Below, piece after piece: positions 28,709 to 37,878 of a stretch of 64,000 nt of DNA. Positions within the stretch are counted from its first letter, which is position 1. Each line of letters opens with the position of its first letter. The stretch is from Ginsengibacter hankyongi (GTDB taxonomy: Bacteria > Bacteroidota > Bacteroidia > Chitinophagales > Chitinophagaceae): contig NZ_VYQF01000004.1 of assembly GCF_008710285.1 (NCBI RefSeq), positions 124,001 to 188,000 of the forward strand, given 5' to 3'. The translations under genes and the position numbers were made by a program. The notes under the pieces are model-generated. The model saw only the letters and a list, made by a program, of their open reading frames with translations, was not told where the DNA came from and did not search any database.

Positions 28709-30667
28709 ATGTATAAGTTATTAATGAAGGAAACTGTTATGAGACCGCCATTAAAAATGTTGGTTGCCTTTTTGTTATTTACATTTCTTTATTGTTTTGA
28801 ATCGAACGCTCAACTATGCCAGGGGAGCCTCGGTGACCCCGTGGTCAATATCACTTTTGGTGCCGGCTCCAATTCAGGACCGCCACTTGGTAGCACTAAT
28901 TATACCTATGTTCCAAAGGATTGTCCGAACGATGGCTTTTATACAATCGCCAATTCAACAAGAAACTGCTTCAACGGCACCTGGCATACACTCACCGAAG
29001 ATCATACGCCCGGTGATGTCAACGGTTACATGATGGTGGTGAATGCTTCCTACACGCCCGGAGATTTTTTTGTAAAAACAGTGGATGGCCTTTGTCCGAA
29101 TACCACCTACGAATTTGCTTCCTGGATTTATAATGTGCTGCAGCCATACGCGTGCGACGGCCATGGAATAAAACCTAATATAACTTTTAGCATTGAAACA
29201 ACTTCGGGCACTGTATTGCAAACTTACTCAACCGGCGACCTCCCTATGGTGGCCAACTGGACGCAATACGGCTTCTTCTTTTCAACTACTTCCGGCACAA
29301 ATTCCGTCGTTTTAAGAATGACTAATAACGCCCCGGGCGGGTGTGGTAACGATCTGTTGCTGGATGATATTACTTTTCGTGCATGCGGCCCGTTAGTTAC
29401 TGCTAATATAAATGGAGTTGCTGATTCTGTTGATGTTTGTACGGGAGATAATTCTGTTTTCACGTTGCACGCAAATGTTTCTGCAGGGTATTCGGATCCT
29501 GTTTATCAATGGGAGCTTAGTATAAATAATGGCGCTTCGTGGGCAAATATCTCTGGCGCAAATGATACGGTTTACACCCGGCCCGCTACCCCTAATGTGG
29601 CGACTTACCTATATAGATTGGCAGTTTCACAGCGGGAAAATATAAATGTATCAACCTGTTCAATCCTTTCAAATATTGTAAAAGTAGGCGTGAATGAATA
29701 TCCGGTGACTGATGCGTCTAACCGTGGCAGTTGTATTGGTGATACACTGTTTTTAAATGCTAATGGCGGCAGCTTTTTTTCGTGGGCAGGGCCAATGAAT
29801 TTCTTAAGTACCGAGCAATCTCCATTTATTGCCCCGACTGCTGCAGAAAATAGCGGAATTTATTTTGTAAAGGTTACTTCTTCCAAAGGTTGTACAACCG
29901 CAGATTCCACAAAGGTTGATTTAATCTCAAAGCCGTCGGTTTATGCGGGTGATGACGCTGAGATCTGCGAGGGAGCTACGGTTCAACTAAATGCTGCAGG
30001 AAGTGATAATATCACCTCATACTCGTGGGCGCCGCCACAGGGAATTTCAGATCCAAATATTCCTAACCCTGTTGCTTTACCAAAGGAAACAACATTATAT
30101 ATTCTTACAGTTGCAAACAATGAATGTAAAGTGTATGATTCTTTATTAATTACGGTTGATAAAAACCCATCCGCAAATGCAGGGCCGGATAGAGTAATTA
30201 TCAAAGGGCAATCTGTTACTTTAAGCGGAACTGCGGACGGAACTGATGTTAATTATTTTTGGGCGCCAAATACTAATATAACGGGAACTGAAACACTTGT
30301 ACCTGTTGTAAGCCCACCAGCAAGCCAGGTGTATGTATTGAATGTAATTTCAAATAAAGGTTGTGGAACCGCTACAGATAGTGTGCTGGTAAAAGTTTAC
30401 CAACAGTTGTACATTCCGAATGCGTTCACGCCTAACGGTGACGGTGTAAATGATAATTGGTTTATAGAAACGTTGCAGGCGTATCCCGGTGCGCAGGTTA
30501 AAGTCTATAACCGTTACGGGCAAATAGTTTTTGACAATCACAGAAAAAATATTTGGTGGGATGGAAAATTCAAAGGTGTTCAACTTACCTCGGGAGCCTA
30601 TGTGTATATAATCGATTTGAAAAATAATACCCCGGTCATAAAAGGTGTTGTGTATGTTCTGTTATAA
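28709..30667 (+). CDS. Large secreted protein with Ig-like domains and gliding-motility (CHU_C, type B) C-terminal sorting domain
   Basis: The product has 652 residues. An internal ATG at 28739 would give a more typical signal peptide (MRPPLKMLVAFLLFTFLY, cleaved near SNAQ). The N-terminal module (about 30-220) is a cysteine-containing beta-sandwich found in Bacteroidota cell-surface proteins. Repeated Ig/PKD-like domains follow (SKPSVYAGDDAEICEGATVQ, KNPSANAGPDRVIIKGQS). The end is the CHU_C domain: YIPNAFTPNGDGVNDNW, VKVYNRYGQIVF, WWDGKFKGVQLTSGAYVYII. This marks secretion through the type IX system and attachment outside the cell. The ligand is unknown; adhesion is a guess. Confidence 0.88.
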   Translation: MYKLLMKETVMRPPLKMLVAFLLFTFLYCFESNAQLCQGSLGDPVVNITFGAGSNSGPPLGSTNYTYVPKDCPNDGFYTIANSTRNCFNGTWHTLTEDHTPGDVNGYMMVVNASYTPGDFFVKTVDGLCPNTTYEFASWIYNVLQPYACDGHGIKPNITFSIETTSGTVLQTYSTGDLPMVANWTQYGFFFSTTSGTNSVVLRMTNNAPGGCGNDLLLDDITFRACGPLVTANINGVADSVDVCTGDNSVFTLHANVSAGYSDPVYQWELSINNGASWANISGANDTVYTRPATPNVATYLYRLAVSQRENINVSTCSILSNIVKVGVNEYPVTDASNRGSCIGDTLFLNANGGSFFSWAGPMNFLSTEQSPFIAPTAAENSGIYFVKVTSSKGCTTADSTKVDLISKPSVYAGDDAEICEGATVQLNAAGSDNITSYSWAPPQGISDPNIPNPVALPKETTLYILTVANNECKVYDSLLITVDKNPSANAGPDRVIIKGQSVTLSGTADGTDVNYFWAPNTNITGTETLVPVVSPPASQVYVLNVISNKGCGTATDSVLVKVYQQLYIPNAFTPNGDGVNDNWFIETLQAYPGAQVKVYNRYGQIVFDNHRKNIWWDGKFKGVQLTSGAYVYIIDLKNNTPVIKGVVYVLL

Positions 30668-30691
30668 GCCACTAAATATTTTTTCGGAAGT

Positions 30692-30960
30692 TTAAATAGC
30701 GTCGACTCTTTCTTTTGCCTGCGCCGATGTTATTACCGGGATAACCTTAAAATCAGCAAGGTCATTCCAGTGTTGAATCCATTCATTAATTTTTTCTTCC
30801 GAATCGCTTTCCATAACCTGGTAGCAAGTTGTTACTTCCTCGTTAATCCAACTATTTATATAATGAACTCCTGTGGGCAGTTGCCTTCCTTTTTCCTCAA
30901 TCTTTTGTATAATTCTTTCACTTTATTTTGGCGGAAAGTTTCGATGATCATATACATCAT
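30692..30960 (-). pseudogene. DUF3303-family small protein, frameshifted near 30900
   Basis: Starting from the ATG at 30960 (or 30957), the frame gives MMYMIIETFRQNKVKELYKR and then runs to an early stop. In the neighbouring frame, from about 30898, the family continues: EEKGRQLPTGVHYINSWINE, then CYQVMESDSEEKINEW and DLADFKVIPVITSAQA, ending at the stop at 30692-30694. The region is 269 bases, one short of 90 codons, so one missing T (TT where TTT is expected before GAG) accounts for it. The intact protein would have 89 residues, normal for the family, whose function is unknown. Confidence 0.85.
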
Positions 30961-31106
30961 AAAATAATTTTTGCAAGTTTTAACTAATGAAATATAATTA
31001 TCAAAATAAAAAAGCAAAGTAAAGAAAATGAATAAAATAATATGCAATAAAACTTAGAACTATTAAGTATTTTTAATCTCCTTTCTTCAGCTAAATAAAA
31101 ATTTAT

Positions 31107-32018
31107 ATGAATACTTCCCGCCGCACATTTATTAAAACCGGCAGTATAACGATTGGCGGCGCAGCAATGCTTCCGGATATTTTAAAAGAAAAGAAGACGA
31201 ATGCTATTTTGGGATTGCAGTTATACACAGTGAGAGACGATATGAAAACAGATCCTGCAGGAACTTTAAAGCGCCTGGCAGCCATGGGCTTCAAATACGT
31301 TGAACATGCAGGCTATCATGACCGTAAATTTTATGGATATTCAATACCGGATTTCAAAAATCTTTTAAAAGATAATGGATTAAAAATGGAAAGTGGCCAT
31401 AACCCACTCACGTCTAAATATTGGGATAAGGCCACAAATGATTTTACGGAGGAATGGAAATATACTATTGAAGACTCGGCCGCTATTGGATTAAAATACA
31501 TGATAAGCCCGGGGGTTGATGAAAGCATGTGCAAGAACATGGACGATTTTAAATTATATATGGACATGCATAACAAAACCGGTGAGCTTTGTAAAAAAGC
31601 AGGAACACATTTTGCCTTTCATAATGAAAGTTATGAATTTAACCACAGCCTTAATGGCACCGTATTGTACGACTTGCTGCTTCAATTAACTGACAAATCT
31701 TTAGTGGCACAACAAATTGACATTGGTAATATGTATGAGCCGGGCGGAAGGCCTTTATATTATTTAAAAAAATACTCGGGAAGATTTTTATTGATGCATG
31801 TAAAAGATGAATTGAAAAGAGATTCTCCGGGAACTGATGGCAGAGTTTATGAAAATACGTTATTGGGAAAGGGAGTTATTGACGTAAAAAATGTTGTTGA
31901 TTATGCACGTAAAACAGGAACGAAATATTTTATAATAGAGCAGGAAGAATACCAGGGAATAGCGCCGCTCGATTGTGCGAAAGAAGATTTAGAAAAAATG
32001 AAAGGGTGGGGCTTTTAG
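31107..32018 (+). CDS. Exported sugar phosphate isomerase/epimerase-like TIM barrel, paralogue of 17581-18465
   Basis: The product has 303 residues. The signal is twin-arginine-like (TSRRTFIKTGSITIGGAA). The mature start, GLQLYTVRDDMKTDPAGTLKR, and the FYGYSIPDFKNLLKDNGLKM segment closely parallel the protein at 17581-18465. The metal-ligand regions are HFAFHNESYEF, VAQQIDIGNMYEPGG, FLLMHVKDELKRD and YFIIEQEEYQG. It is a single gene outside the mannan operon. The substrate is unknown. Confidence 0.8.
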   Translation: MNTSRRTFIKTGSITIGGAAMLPDILKEKKTNAILGLQLYTVRDDMKTDPAGTLKRLAAMGFKYVEHAGYHDRKFYGYSIPDFKNLLKDNGLKMESGHNPLTSKYWDKATNDFTEEWKYTIEDSAAIGLKYMISPGVDESMCKNMDDFKLYMDMHNKTGELCKKAGTHFAFHNESYEFNHSLNGTVLYDLLLQLTDKSLVAQQIDIGNMYEPGGRPLYYLKKYSGRFLLMHVKDELKRDSPGTDGRVYENTLLGKGVIDVKNVVDYARKTGTKYFIIEQEEYQGIAPLDCAKEDLEKMKGWGF

Positions 32019-32108
32019 TAAGAGTTCAGCAACATTTTGGCTAACTAATTTTACCACATTTCATTAATCAAAGTAAGAAGTTGGTTTCTACCTTTTTTAT
32101 TTTTGAAT

Positions 32109-32462
32109 TTATTCACCGGCTTCATTTTTTGCAAACCATTTTTTAAAAACATAGTGATATATCTGAGTGGTTCCGTTTAAAACGGGAAATGCATTCACAA
32201 ATATCCATCCGTCTTTACCCATATAATTCAATGCATCAACAACCGTATTAAATTTTTTCAATTTCCCTTCATCATCCTTAAGCCTTGTATCTTTCCAGAT
32301 GCTTTTTTGTTCACCATAATTTATATCAATGGTAACTTTATTGCTTAAAAGCCTTGGCGTTGCAATTACTTCGCAATACTGTTCAACTTTTGACGAATCA
32401 ATTTGGGAAAAGGAAACAGATGAAATAAAAACTATTATGGCGGTAATGATGAGCTTTTTCAT
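32109..32462 (-). CDS. Small secreted protein of unknown function
   Basis: I chose the ATG at 32462-32460 because it starts a clear signal peptide (MKKLIITAIIVFISSVSFSQ). Longer versions upstream add an unlikely N-terminus. The product has 117 residues. The mature part ends with DGWIFVNAFPVLNGTTQIYHYVFKKW, a pattern seen in short Bacteroidota proteins with no assigned role. No catalytic motif is visible. Confidence 0.65.
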   Translation of the reverse strand: MKKLIITAIIVFISSVSFSQIDSSKVEQYCEVIATPRLLSNKVTIDINYGEQKSIWKDTRLKDDEGKLKKFNTVVDALNYMGKDGWIFVNAFPVLNGTTQIYHYVFKKWFAKNEAGE

Positions 32463-32548
32463 GAAGCAGAATTTTTGCAATGATTTAATAGTAAATGTAA
32501 AAAAAATAAGCGCAATCCCGTAATAACTAAACCTGCCATCTTTAACTA

Positions 32549-32932
32549 TCACTTCTCATACAATTCAATGGGCAAATCATCGGGATCTGCAAAAAAAGTA
32601 AAACGTTTGTTGGTGGTTTCGTCTATACGAACGGGCTCACAAGCGACGTTATGTTTTTTTAATTTTTCAATTACAACATTTAAGTCATTTACTTCAAAAG
32701 CAATATGCCTCAAGCCTGTTCCTTCCGGCCTTGACAATCTTGGTGGTGGCGCGGGAAATGAAAAAAGCTCAATAATATATACACCATTTAATGCGAGGTC
32801 TAATTTATACGACTGCCTTTCTTTTCTATAAATTTCTCTTATAATTTCAAGCCCTAAAATCTCTGTATAAAAAACTTTTGACTTTTCATAACTGGAACAA
32901 ATAATTGAAATATGATGGACACGATTAAGCAT
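32549..32932 (-). CDS. VOC-family protein (glyoxalase I-like, GloA2/YaeR type)
   Basis: The product has 127 residues. It shows the two beta-alpha-beta-beta-beta modules of the vicinal oxygen chelate fold: MLNRVHHISIICSSYEKSKVFY at the start and TGLRHIAFEVNDLNVVIEKLK in the second half, ending FTFFADPDDLPIELYE. Potential metal ligands are the His near residue 6, Glu in GVYIIELFSF, His in LRHIAF and the final Glu. It is close to the YaeR/GloA2 group, whose substrate is uncertain. It is followed by the small secreted protein gene. Confidence 0.85.
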   Translation of the reverse strand: MLNRVHHISIICSSYEKSKVFYTEILGLEIIREIYRKERQSYKLDLALNGVYIIELFSFPAPPPRLSRPEGTGLRHIAFEVNDLNVVIEKLKKHNVACEPVRIDETTNKRFTFFADPDDLPIELYEK

Positions 32933-32995
32933 ACACGCAAGTTATCAATTAATGTAATTGATATTCGATCGATTTCCGAACGGTTATTGATTTCT

Positions 32996-33367
32996 TTATA
33001 CCGTGTTCATCTTCTTATGCCACAGGTAATAGGAAAGAAATAAAAAAATTATTGGCAGCACCATAAACATTAACGATGATTGAAGTCCGTATGTTGCAAG
33101 TACCGAATAAGTGGCGCCGGCCAGGTCGAAAAATAAACCTGCATAAGCCCACTCTGTTATTCGTTTAAACCCGGGAATGAGTATAGCAATTACCCCCAGC
33201 ACCTTTGCAACACCAAGAAACGGAACGATATAATTAGGATAGCCCAATTGATTATTCATAAACTTAATTGCATCGGCAGTGCTCAAAACATCTGGAATGG
33301 CTGAAAATAGCATGGACGCTGCAAACAATCCAGTGATAATCCAATATAAAATTTTTGTCTTTTTCAT
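32996..33367 (-). CDS. DoxX-family small membrane protein
   Basis: The product has 123 residues with four predicted membrane helices. Family-typical segments are AIKFMNNQLGYPNYIVPFLG and VAKVLGVIAILIPGFKRITEWAYAGLFFDLAGA. DoxX-like proteins of this type often sit in ArsR-AHSA1-DoxX-PhnB clusters in Bacteroidota. Here the gene immediately upstream is a chimera of just such ArsR and PhnB genes (33402-33614). The function is not known in detail. Confidence 0.85.
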   Translation of the reverse strand: MKKTKILYWIITGLFAASMLFSAIPDVLSTADAIKFMNNQLGYPNYIVPFLGVAKVLGVIAILIPGFKRITEWAYAGLFFDLAGATYSVLATYGLQSSLMFMVLPIIFLFLSYYLWHKKMNTV

Positions 33368-33401
33368 TTTACTCCATGTAATATTAATAAATTAATTACC
33401 G

Positions 33402-33614
33402 TTAGTTTGATTTCTCCACGCGATTAAACATCCAGTTTACTCCATATGTATCGGTACAACTTCCAAAGTATGCGCCCCAAAACATGTCTTGTAATTCCAT
33501 GGAAATTTTTCCATCTTTTGATAACGCATTTAGAGATTTATTGGCAACCATTCCAATGATCTGTCTTCTAGTAGGATCTGCTATTGCCTGAAATACATCC
33601 CGTCGCGCTTCCAT
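33402..33614 (-). pseudogene. Chimeric remnant: ArsR-type regulator N-terminus joined to PhnB/VOC C-terminus
   Basis: From the ATG at 33614 the first 29 residues (MEARRDVFQAIADPTRRQII, then GMVANKSLN) match the start of ArsR-family repressors, just before their recognition helices. The rest, ALSKDGKISMELQDMFWGAY followed by FGSCTDTYGVNWMFN, is the C-terminal end of PhnB-like VOC proteins. The 70-residue product has neither a complete HTH nor a complete VOC fold. The simplest reading is a deletion that removed the rest of an ArsR gene, any genes between, and most of a PhnB gene. The open frame through the junction may be chance. Loss of function is inferred. Confidence 0.75.
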
Positions 33615-33709
33615 ATGCAAGTATTTACTTGCGCAAATTTTTTTGATTTTTTTTACATAAGCCATAATGCAACGTCTTAGTAAGGAAGGTTGTCAACAAT
33701 AAAAAAATA

Positions 33710-34078
33710 ATGAAAAATCTTTTCGTCATCAGTATATTATTCTCCGGGATGCTATTTTTTTGCGGTAAAAATAAGCTAGAAGCTAACGGTAAAGTGCACG
33801 TGCGAATAGAAAACCTGGCAGGATTTACAATAAGAAATGTAAGCGTTGGAAATGCAAATTATGAGATCGTGATCCAGGGGCAGATTACTAATTGTAAAAT
33901 TTTGGATCAGCCAATATATGCCGGGTATTGCAGTTTTATGAAAGACAGTGTTCAATCAGGTGCCGGTGTAGGAGTTTGTGGAACGCCGTCTCCACCTCTA
34001 TTTAAACCGGGGTATTACACTTTCAGAGTAACTCCTGAAGTTAACGGGTATAATAATATAATTGTAATTGAAAATTAG
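33710..34078 (+). CDS. Small secreted protein of unknown function
   Basis: The product has 122 residues with an N-terminal hydrophobic signal (MKNLFVISILFSGMLFF). A Cys follows at residue 18 in FFCGKN, but the lipobox is not canonical. The mature part reads as a short beta-sandwich (KVHVRIENLAGFTIRNVSVG, and PGYYTFRVTPEVNGYNNIIV at the end) with three further cysteines. I do not recognise the family. It is divergent from the ArsR/PhnB remnant and convergent with the DinB gene. Confidence 0.6.
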   Translation: MKNLFVISILFSGMLFFCGKNKLEANGKVHVRIENLAGFTIRNVSVGNANYEIVIQGQITNCKILDQPIYAGYCSFMKDSVQSGAGVGVCGTPSPPLFKPGYYTFRVTPEVNGYNNIIVIEN

Positions 34079-34085
34079 CCCCGCA

Positions 34086-34610
34086 TCAGTTTAAATATTT
34101 TTCTTTGATAATATTAATGTGATGCAATTCATGCCCGGCAAGGTGATAGCCCAATGCCCGCACCGTTACTTTATTTTTGTTTGCAACACCTTCTCTTAAT
34201 AAAGCTGTCTTGTCAAAGCTTTCAAACAAAGTAATCGTTGCATTGCGAACGGATTCATATTCATTCAATATATTTTCAATACTTCTGTTGTTTGCATTTG
34301 AAAAAGTGGCATAGTCATCCTGTTCAAAACCCGGGAGTTCAGTTTTGTCATTTCTCGCAAAACATAAAGCACGGTAAGCATAAATGCGTTCATCATCTAT
34401 TATATGAACCAATATTTCTTTTATGTTCCATTTATCTTTTGCATACCGGTAAGTAAGTTTTTCTTCCGGTAGAGAGAAGATGAATTCTTTTGTCTTGTCA
34501 AAATTTTCTTTTAAATGTTTTAATAGCAATCCATCATCTGGCAATAGACTAATATACATTATTGCATATGATGGAAATTCTCCGTTTTTTGGTTTTTCTA
34601 TTTTTTTCAC
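34086..34610 (-). CDS. DinB-family (DfsB-like) protein
   Basis: The product has 174 residues and forms a four-helix bundle of the DinB/YfiT metalloenzyme-like superfamily. It has the three His positions in KWNIKEILVHIIDDERIYAY (first) and GYHLAGHELHHINIIKEKYL (second and third). The DELTA-like GFEQDDYATFSNANNRS segment is typical of this group. Relatives include thiol transferases such as bacillithiol S-transferase, but many members have no known role. The start may be inside the given N-terminus. Confidence 0.82.
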   Translation of the reverse strand: MKKIEKPKNGEFPSYAIMYISLLPDDGLLLKHLKENFDKTKEFIFSLPEEKLTYRYAKDKWNIKEILVHIIDDERIYAYRALCFARNDKTELPGFEQDDYATFSNANNRSIENILNEYESVRNATITLFESFDKTALLREGVANKNKVTVRALGYHLAGHELHHINIIKEKYLN

Positions 34611-34691
34611 GTGTGTAAAAGCTTTAAACGATCTTCACTATTTTACATAGTTCGATTATATGCCTGAATGTTTTTTTCACTCTTTTTATTT

Positions 34692-36248
34692 TCAATGGTG
34701 CGCCATCCTCTTCCCCGCCAAATATTTCTCTCTTATAATTTCATACACCGGTTTGTTATACACTTTACTTTCCAGCCATGAAATAATATCGAGGTAGGCA
34801 AAGGCTCTTGTTTCAAATTTGCTTTTTTCAAGATCCTTAATTCTATCAAGCAATTTTTCAAATTCAGGTTGCAGTTTTCTTGCGGAGAGATAAAATGAAT
34901 TCTTCAAAAATTTAAACATCTCCTCTTCAACAAGGCTCAGATTTTGCATCTTCGCCATAAAGCGGTATACTGATTTTATTAAATATTCCAGCAGTTGAAA
35001 ATTGCCCAATTCATAATGAGAGATTAAATGCAGCAGTCTTGAATAGCATTGCAAATCGGTGCGCAGGTCAACTTTCCAGTTGATGATTTTATTTAAATAA
35101 TCTATTGCAGTGTCATAATCTTCGGCACCAAAATATAAGGAAGCAATCTTATAATAAAAAACAAGTACCCTGTGATGATCCATATAAATACTAAACTCTT
35201 TCAGCTGTTGCTCAATTTCAGGAACCATTGCTATTCCTTCTTTAAACGTTCCTTCTAAAAAATGCTGGTTAATTTTTGATGTATATAAATAAATAAAAAC
35301 CTGCACCCTGTTATTGTTGCTTTGTTTTACAATATCCGAATCCCGGAAAGTTTCAAGCTGTTGGATTGTTTTACTAAAGCCGTTATAATTCCTTAACGTA
35401 AAATGTGCATTCAATAAATTGTGCATTCCCTTTATATAATTAGCCGTTTCCATTTCCTTCATTCCTGATTCATCGGTGAAAAGATCGACCCACTTCTGTG
35501 TATAACGGTAATACAATAAAAAATCCTGCCTTATAAAAGCATACCAGCAATAGCTTTGATTGTAATATAATTTTTCATAAAAGCCTTCGGGATTTTTTAT
35601 ATCATCACTCAGGTGTTGCTTAAAATAATTTTCAATCACTTTTTCATCCTCTTTATTTCTTGCGTGCCCGTTTTTGATATACCAGCTATACAATTGCAGC
35701 GCAAGGTTGGAAAGTTTTGTAACCCTCACTAACTGCACATTTGTTTGATTGGATTGATCAGTTAAAGCATCGGCACGGTCCTGCATGCTTCGGGTGATGT
35801 GTAATGTTTCAATTTTCTTTTCAAGAAATAACACTTCTATAAGAAAACTAATCTGGTTGTGTTCAATTGCGTTTTCTTTTACCCGGTCTAATATTTTTAA
35901 GCTTTGCAGGTAAAGTCCTTTGTTGTATAATATTCTTGCATAATCCAATTGTTCATGCATTTGAATATCTATGTTTTCATTGCTTTCGAGTACACGAAGG
36001 CTCGCCAGTATTTGCCTGTATAGATGAGCTTTCATATTGGAAAGCTGCTCTTTTTTTATAGAGACAGTTTTATTAATGAGTTCCTTTTCATCATACTCTT
36101 TCATCTTATCAAATGCATCAAATAACTGTACAATTTTAAGATCGGGGGATGAAGAGTTTCTTTGTACATAAAGCTTAAAATTCCTCTTTTCCGACTTTTG
36201 AAGGGAATGAATCAATTGAAATACGGAGTCTGTTGATCTGTTGGGCAT
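34692..36248 (-). CDS. Large helical repeat (TPR-like) protein of unknown function
   Basis: The product has 518 residues, no signal peptide, and is almost entirely helical. It starts STDSVFQLIHSLQKSEKRNFKLYV and has repeat-like helices with aromatic/Tyr spacing (ARILYNKGLYLQSLKILDR, ASLYFGAEDYDTAIDYLNKI). This type of protein is frequent in Chitinophagaceae genomes without an assigned role. The fold suggests a protein-interaction scaffold. It is divergent from leuA with about 200 bases between them. Confidence 0.7.
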   Translation of the reverse strand: MPNRSTDSVFQLIHSLQKSEKRNFKLYVQRNSSSPDLKIVQLFDAFDKMKEYDEKELINKTVSIKKEQLSNMKAHLYRQILASLRVLESNENIDIQMHEQLDYARILYNKGLYLQSLKILDRVKENAIEHNQISFLIEVLFLEKKIETLHITRSMQDRADALTDQSNQTNVQLVRVTKLSNLALQLYSWYIKNGHARNKEDEKVIENYFKQHLSDDIKNPEGFYEKLYYNQSYCWYAFIRQDFLLYYRYTQKWVDLFTDESGMKEMETANYIKGMHNLLNAHFTLRNYNGFSKTIQQLETFRDSDIVKQSNNNRVQVFIYLYTSKINQHFLEGTFKEGIAMVPEIEQQLKEFSIYMDHHRVLVFYYKIASLYFGAEDYDTAIDYLNKIINWKVDLRTDLQCYSRLLHLISHYELGNFQLLEYLIKSVYRFMAKMQNLSLVEEEMFKFLKNSFYLSARKLQPEFEKLLDRIKDLEKSKFETRAFAYLDIISWLESKVYNKPVYEIIREKYLAGKRMAHH

Positions 36249-36445
36249 CGTAATAATTTTACCGCGAATGGTAGTAATAACAAGGGTTTCAATAAATTAC
36301 CGTTCCTTTCGGCAATGTAAATTTCTGCTTTTTTGTTCAAAATTGTTTTGTTATAAATTCTACTTTCATACTATTATAAATCCCGGTTACTATTTGTCAC
36401 CTAATTTTTGCTCCGAAACGATTGCCAAGAATAAAGTAATATATT

Positions 36446-37612
36446 ATGGATAAAATAATAATATTTGATACAACGCTTCGTGACGGAGAACAAGTACCCG
36501 GCTGTAAACTTAACACAAAAGAAAAAGTTGAGCTGGCGCTGGATCTTGAACATTTAGGCGTTGACGTTATAGAGGCTGGTTTTCCAATTTCAAGCCCGGG
36601 AGATTTTGCTTCCGTAAATGAAATTTCAAAAAGTATTACAAATGCAACTGTTTGTGCGTTGTCCCGTGCGGTAGAAAAAGATATACAGGTTGCAGGCGAA
36701 GCATTAAAATATGCAAAACGTCCACGCATTCACACGGGTATTGGCACTTCTGATTTACACATAAAAAGTAAATTTAACTCTAACCGTGAAGATATTTTGG
36801 CAAGAGCAATTCAATGTGTAAAGTGGGCAAGAAAATATACTGACAATATAGAATTTTATGCAGAAGATGCAGGAAGAACGGATAATGATTACCTGGCAAG
36901 GGTTATAGAAGGAGTTATTAAAGCTGGCGCAACAACAGTAAATATTCCAGACACTACCGGTTATTGTTTGCCATATCAATATGGTGAAAAAATTGCTTAC
37001 TTAATTAATAACGTTTCTAACATTGACCAGGCAGTTATATCATGTCATTGTCACAATGATCTGGGTTTGGCCACCGCTAATTCTATTGCAGGTGTTATCA
37101 GTGGCGCAAGGCAAATAGAATGTACAATAAACGGATTAGGCGAAAGGGCAGGGAATACATCGCTGGAAGAAGTGGTGATGATTATAAAGCAACATAAAGA
37201 TTTAAATTTTTATACCAGCATTGATGCAACACAATTAAACCCGATGAGCAGGAAGGTTTCCGATATTATGCGTATGCCGGTGCAGCCGAATAAAGCTATC
37301 GTGGGAAGTAATGCATTCTCACATTCTTCAGGTATTCACCAGGATGGGTTTTTAAAAAATGCTGAAACTTATGAAATTATTAATCCATTAGAAGTTGGAG
37401 CCGACGACTCGAAGATTGTACTAACGGCAAGGAGTGGACGCAGTGCGCTGGCGCACCGGTTTAAGAAACTGGGTTACGAGTTTGACCGGAATGGTGTTGA
37501 TGTTTTATATGATTGGTTTTTACAGGTGGCAGATGGTAAGAAGGAAGTGGAAGATGCCGATCTTACCCTGCTTGCAGAAAAATATAAAGAAAGAAATTTT
37601 GTTACAACTTAG
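36446..37612 (+). CDS. leuA: 2-isopropylmalate synthase (short form without regulatory domain)
   Basis: The product has 388 residues. It condenses acetyl-CoA with 2-ketoisovalerate, the first committed step to leucine. The HMGL-like barrel starts [17 protein letters not shown], with metal ligands in [16 protein letters not shown] and the substrate loop [18 protein letters not shown]. The subdomain has [13 protein letters not shown]. The length is about 120 residues short of E. coli LeuA because the C-terminal leucine-binding domain is missing. Feedback inhibition of the usual kind is therefore not expected. Short versions occur in Bacteroidota; isocitrate-homologue synthases are the alternative. 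A terminator follows directly. Confidence 0.9.
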   Translation: MDKIIIFDTTLRDGEQVPGCKLNTKEKVELALDLEHLGVDVIEAGFPISSPGDFASVNEISKSITNATVCALSRAVEKDIQVAGEALKYAKRPRIHTGIGTSDLHIKSKFNSNREDILARAIQCVKWARKYTDNIEFYAEDAGRTDNDYLARVIEGVIKAGATTVNIPDTTGYCLPYQYGEKIAYLINNVSNIDQAVISCHCHNDLGLATANSIAGVISGARQIECTINGLGERAGNTSLEEVVMIIKQHKDLNFYTSIDATQLNPMSRKVSDIMRMPVQPNKAIVGSNAFSHSSGIHQDGFLKNAETYEIINPLEVGADDSKIVLTARSGRSALAHRFKKLGYEFDRNGVDVLYDWFLQVADGKKEVEDADLTLLAEKYKERNFVTT

Positions 37613-37639
37613 TTTCATGCAGTTTTAGTTTTATGATCG

Positions 37640-37664
37640 GTGGGGGATTGTCCCCCACTTTTTT
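37640..37664 (+). terminator. Intrinsic terminator after leuA
   Basis: GTGGGGGA (37640-37647) pairs perfectly with TCCCCCAC (37651-37658) across a TTG loop, and six Ts follow (37659-37664). It lies 28 bases past the leuA stop. It separates leuA from the ABC protein gene and leuB, so leuA appears to be its own transcript unless it is read through. Confidence 0.9.
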
Positions 37665-37878
37665 AGCATGTGAAGAAATGAGTAGAAACATTAAGTGGAA
37701 AACCGGGAGAAGCACCTTGTAAAATCGATGCACGCCTCCCTTATATGTATAGTGATAAATATTTTATGCATGAAGTATCCAGCCTGCACGCTTTTTGATT
37801 ATTTAATAACTAATAAAAAAGATATAGAAGCATTTCAAGCAACTTTAGCCTGATCTGTATTCTTCTTTTACAATAAGA

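Noticed and set aside
36241-36453. 70-codon ORF upstream of leuA as a possible leader peptide
   Set aside because: It is not enriched in Leu, Val or Ile runs, overlaps the leuA start and has no terminator after it.
37665-37878. Possible riboswitch in the gap before the ABC protein gene
   Set aside because: Some G+C-rich patches (around 37700-37735) can pair, but I could not match any known aptamer or find a following terminator.
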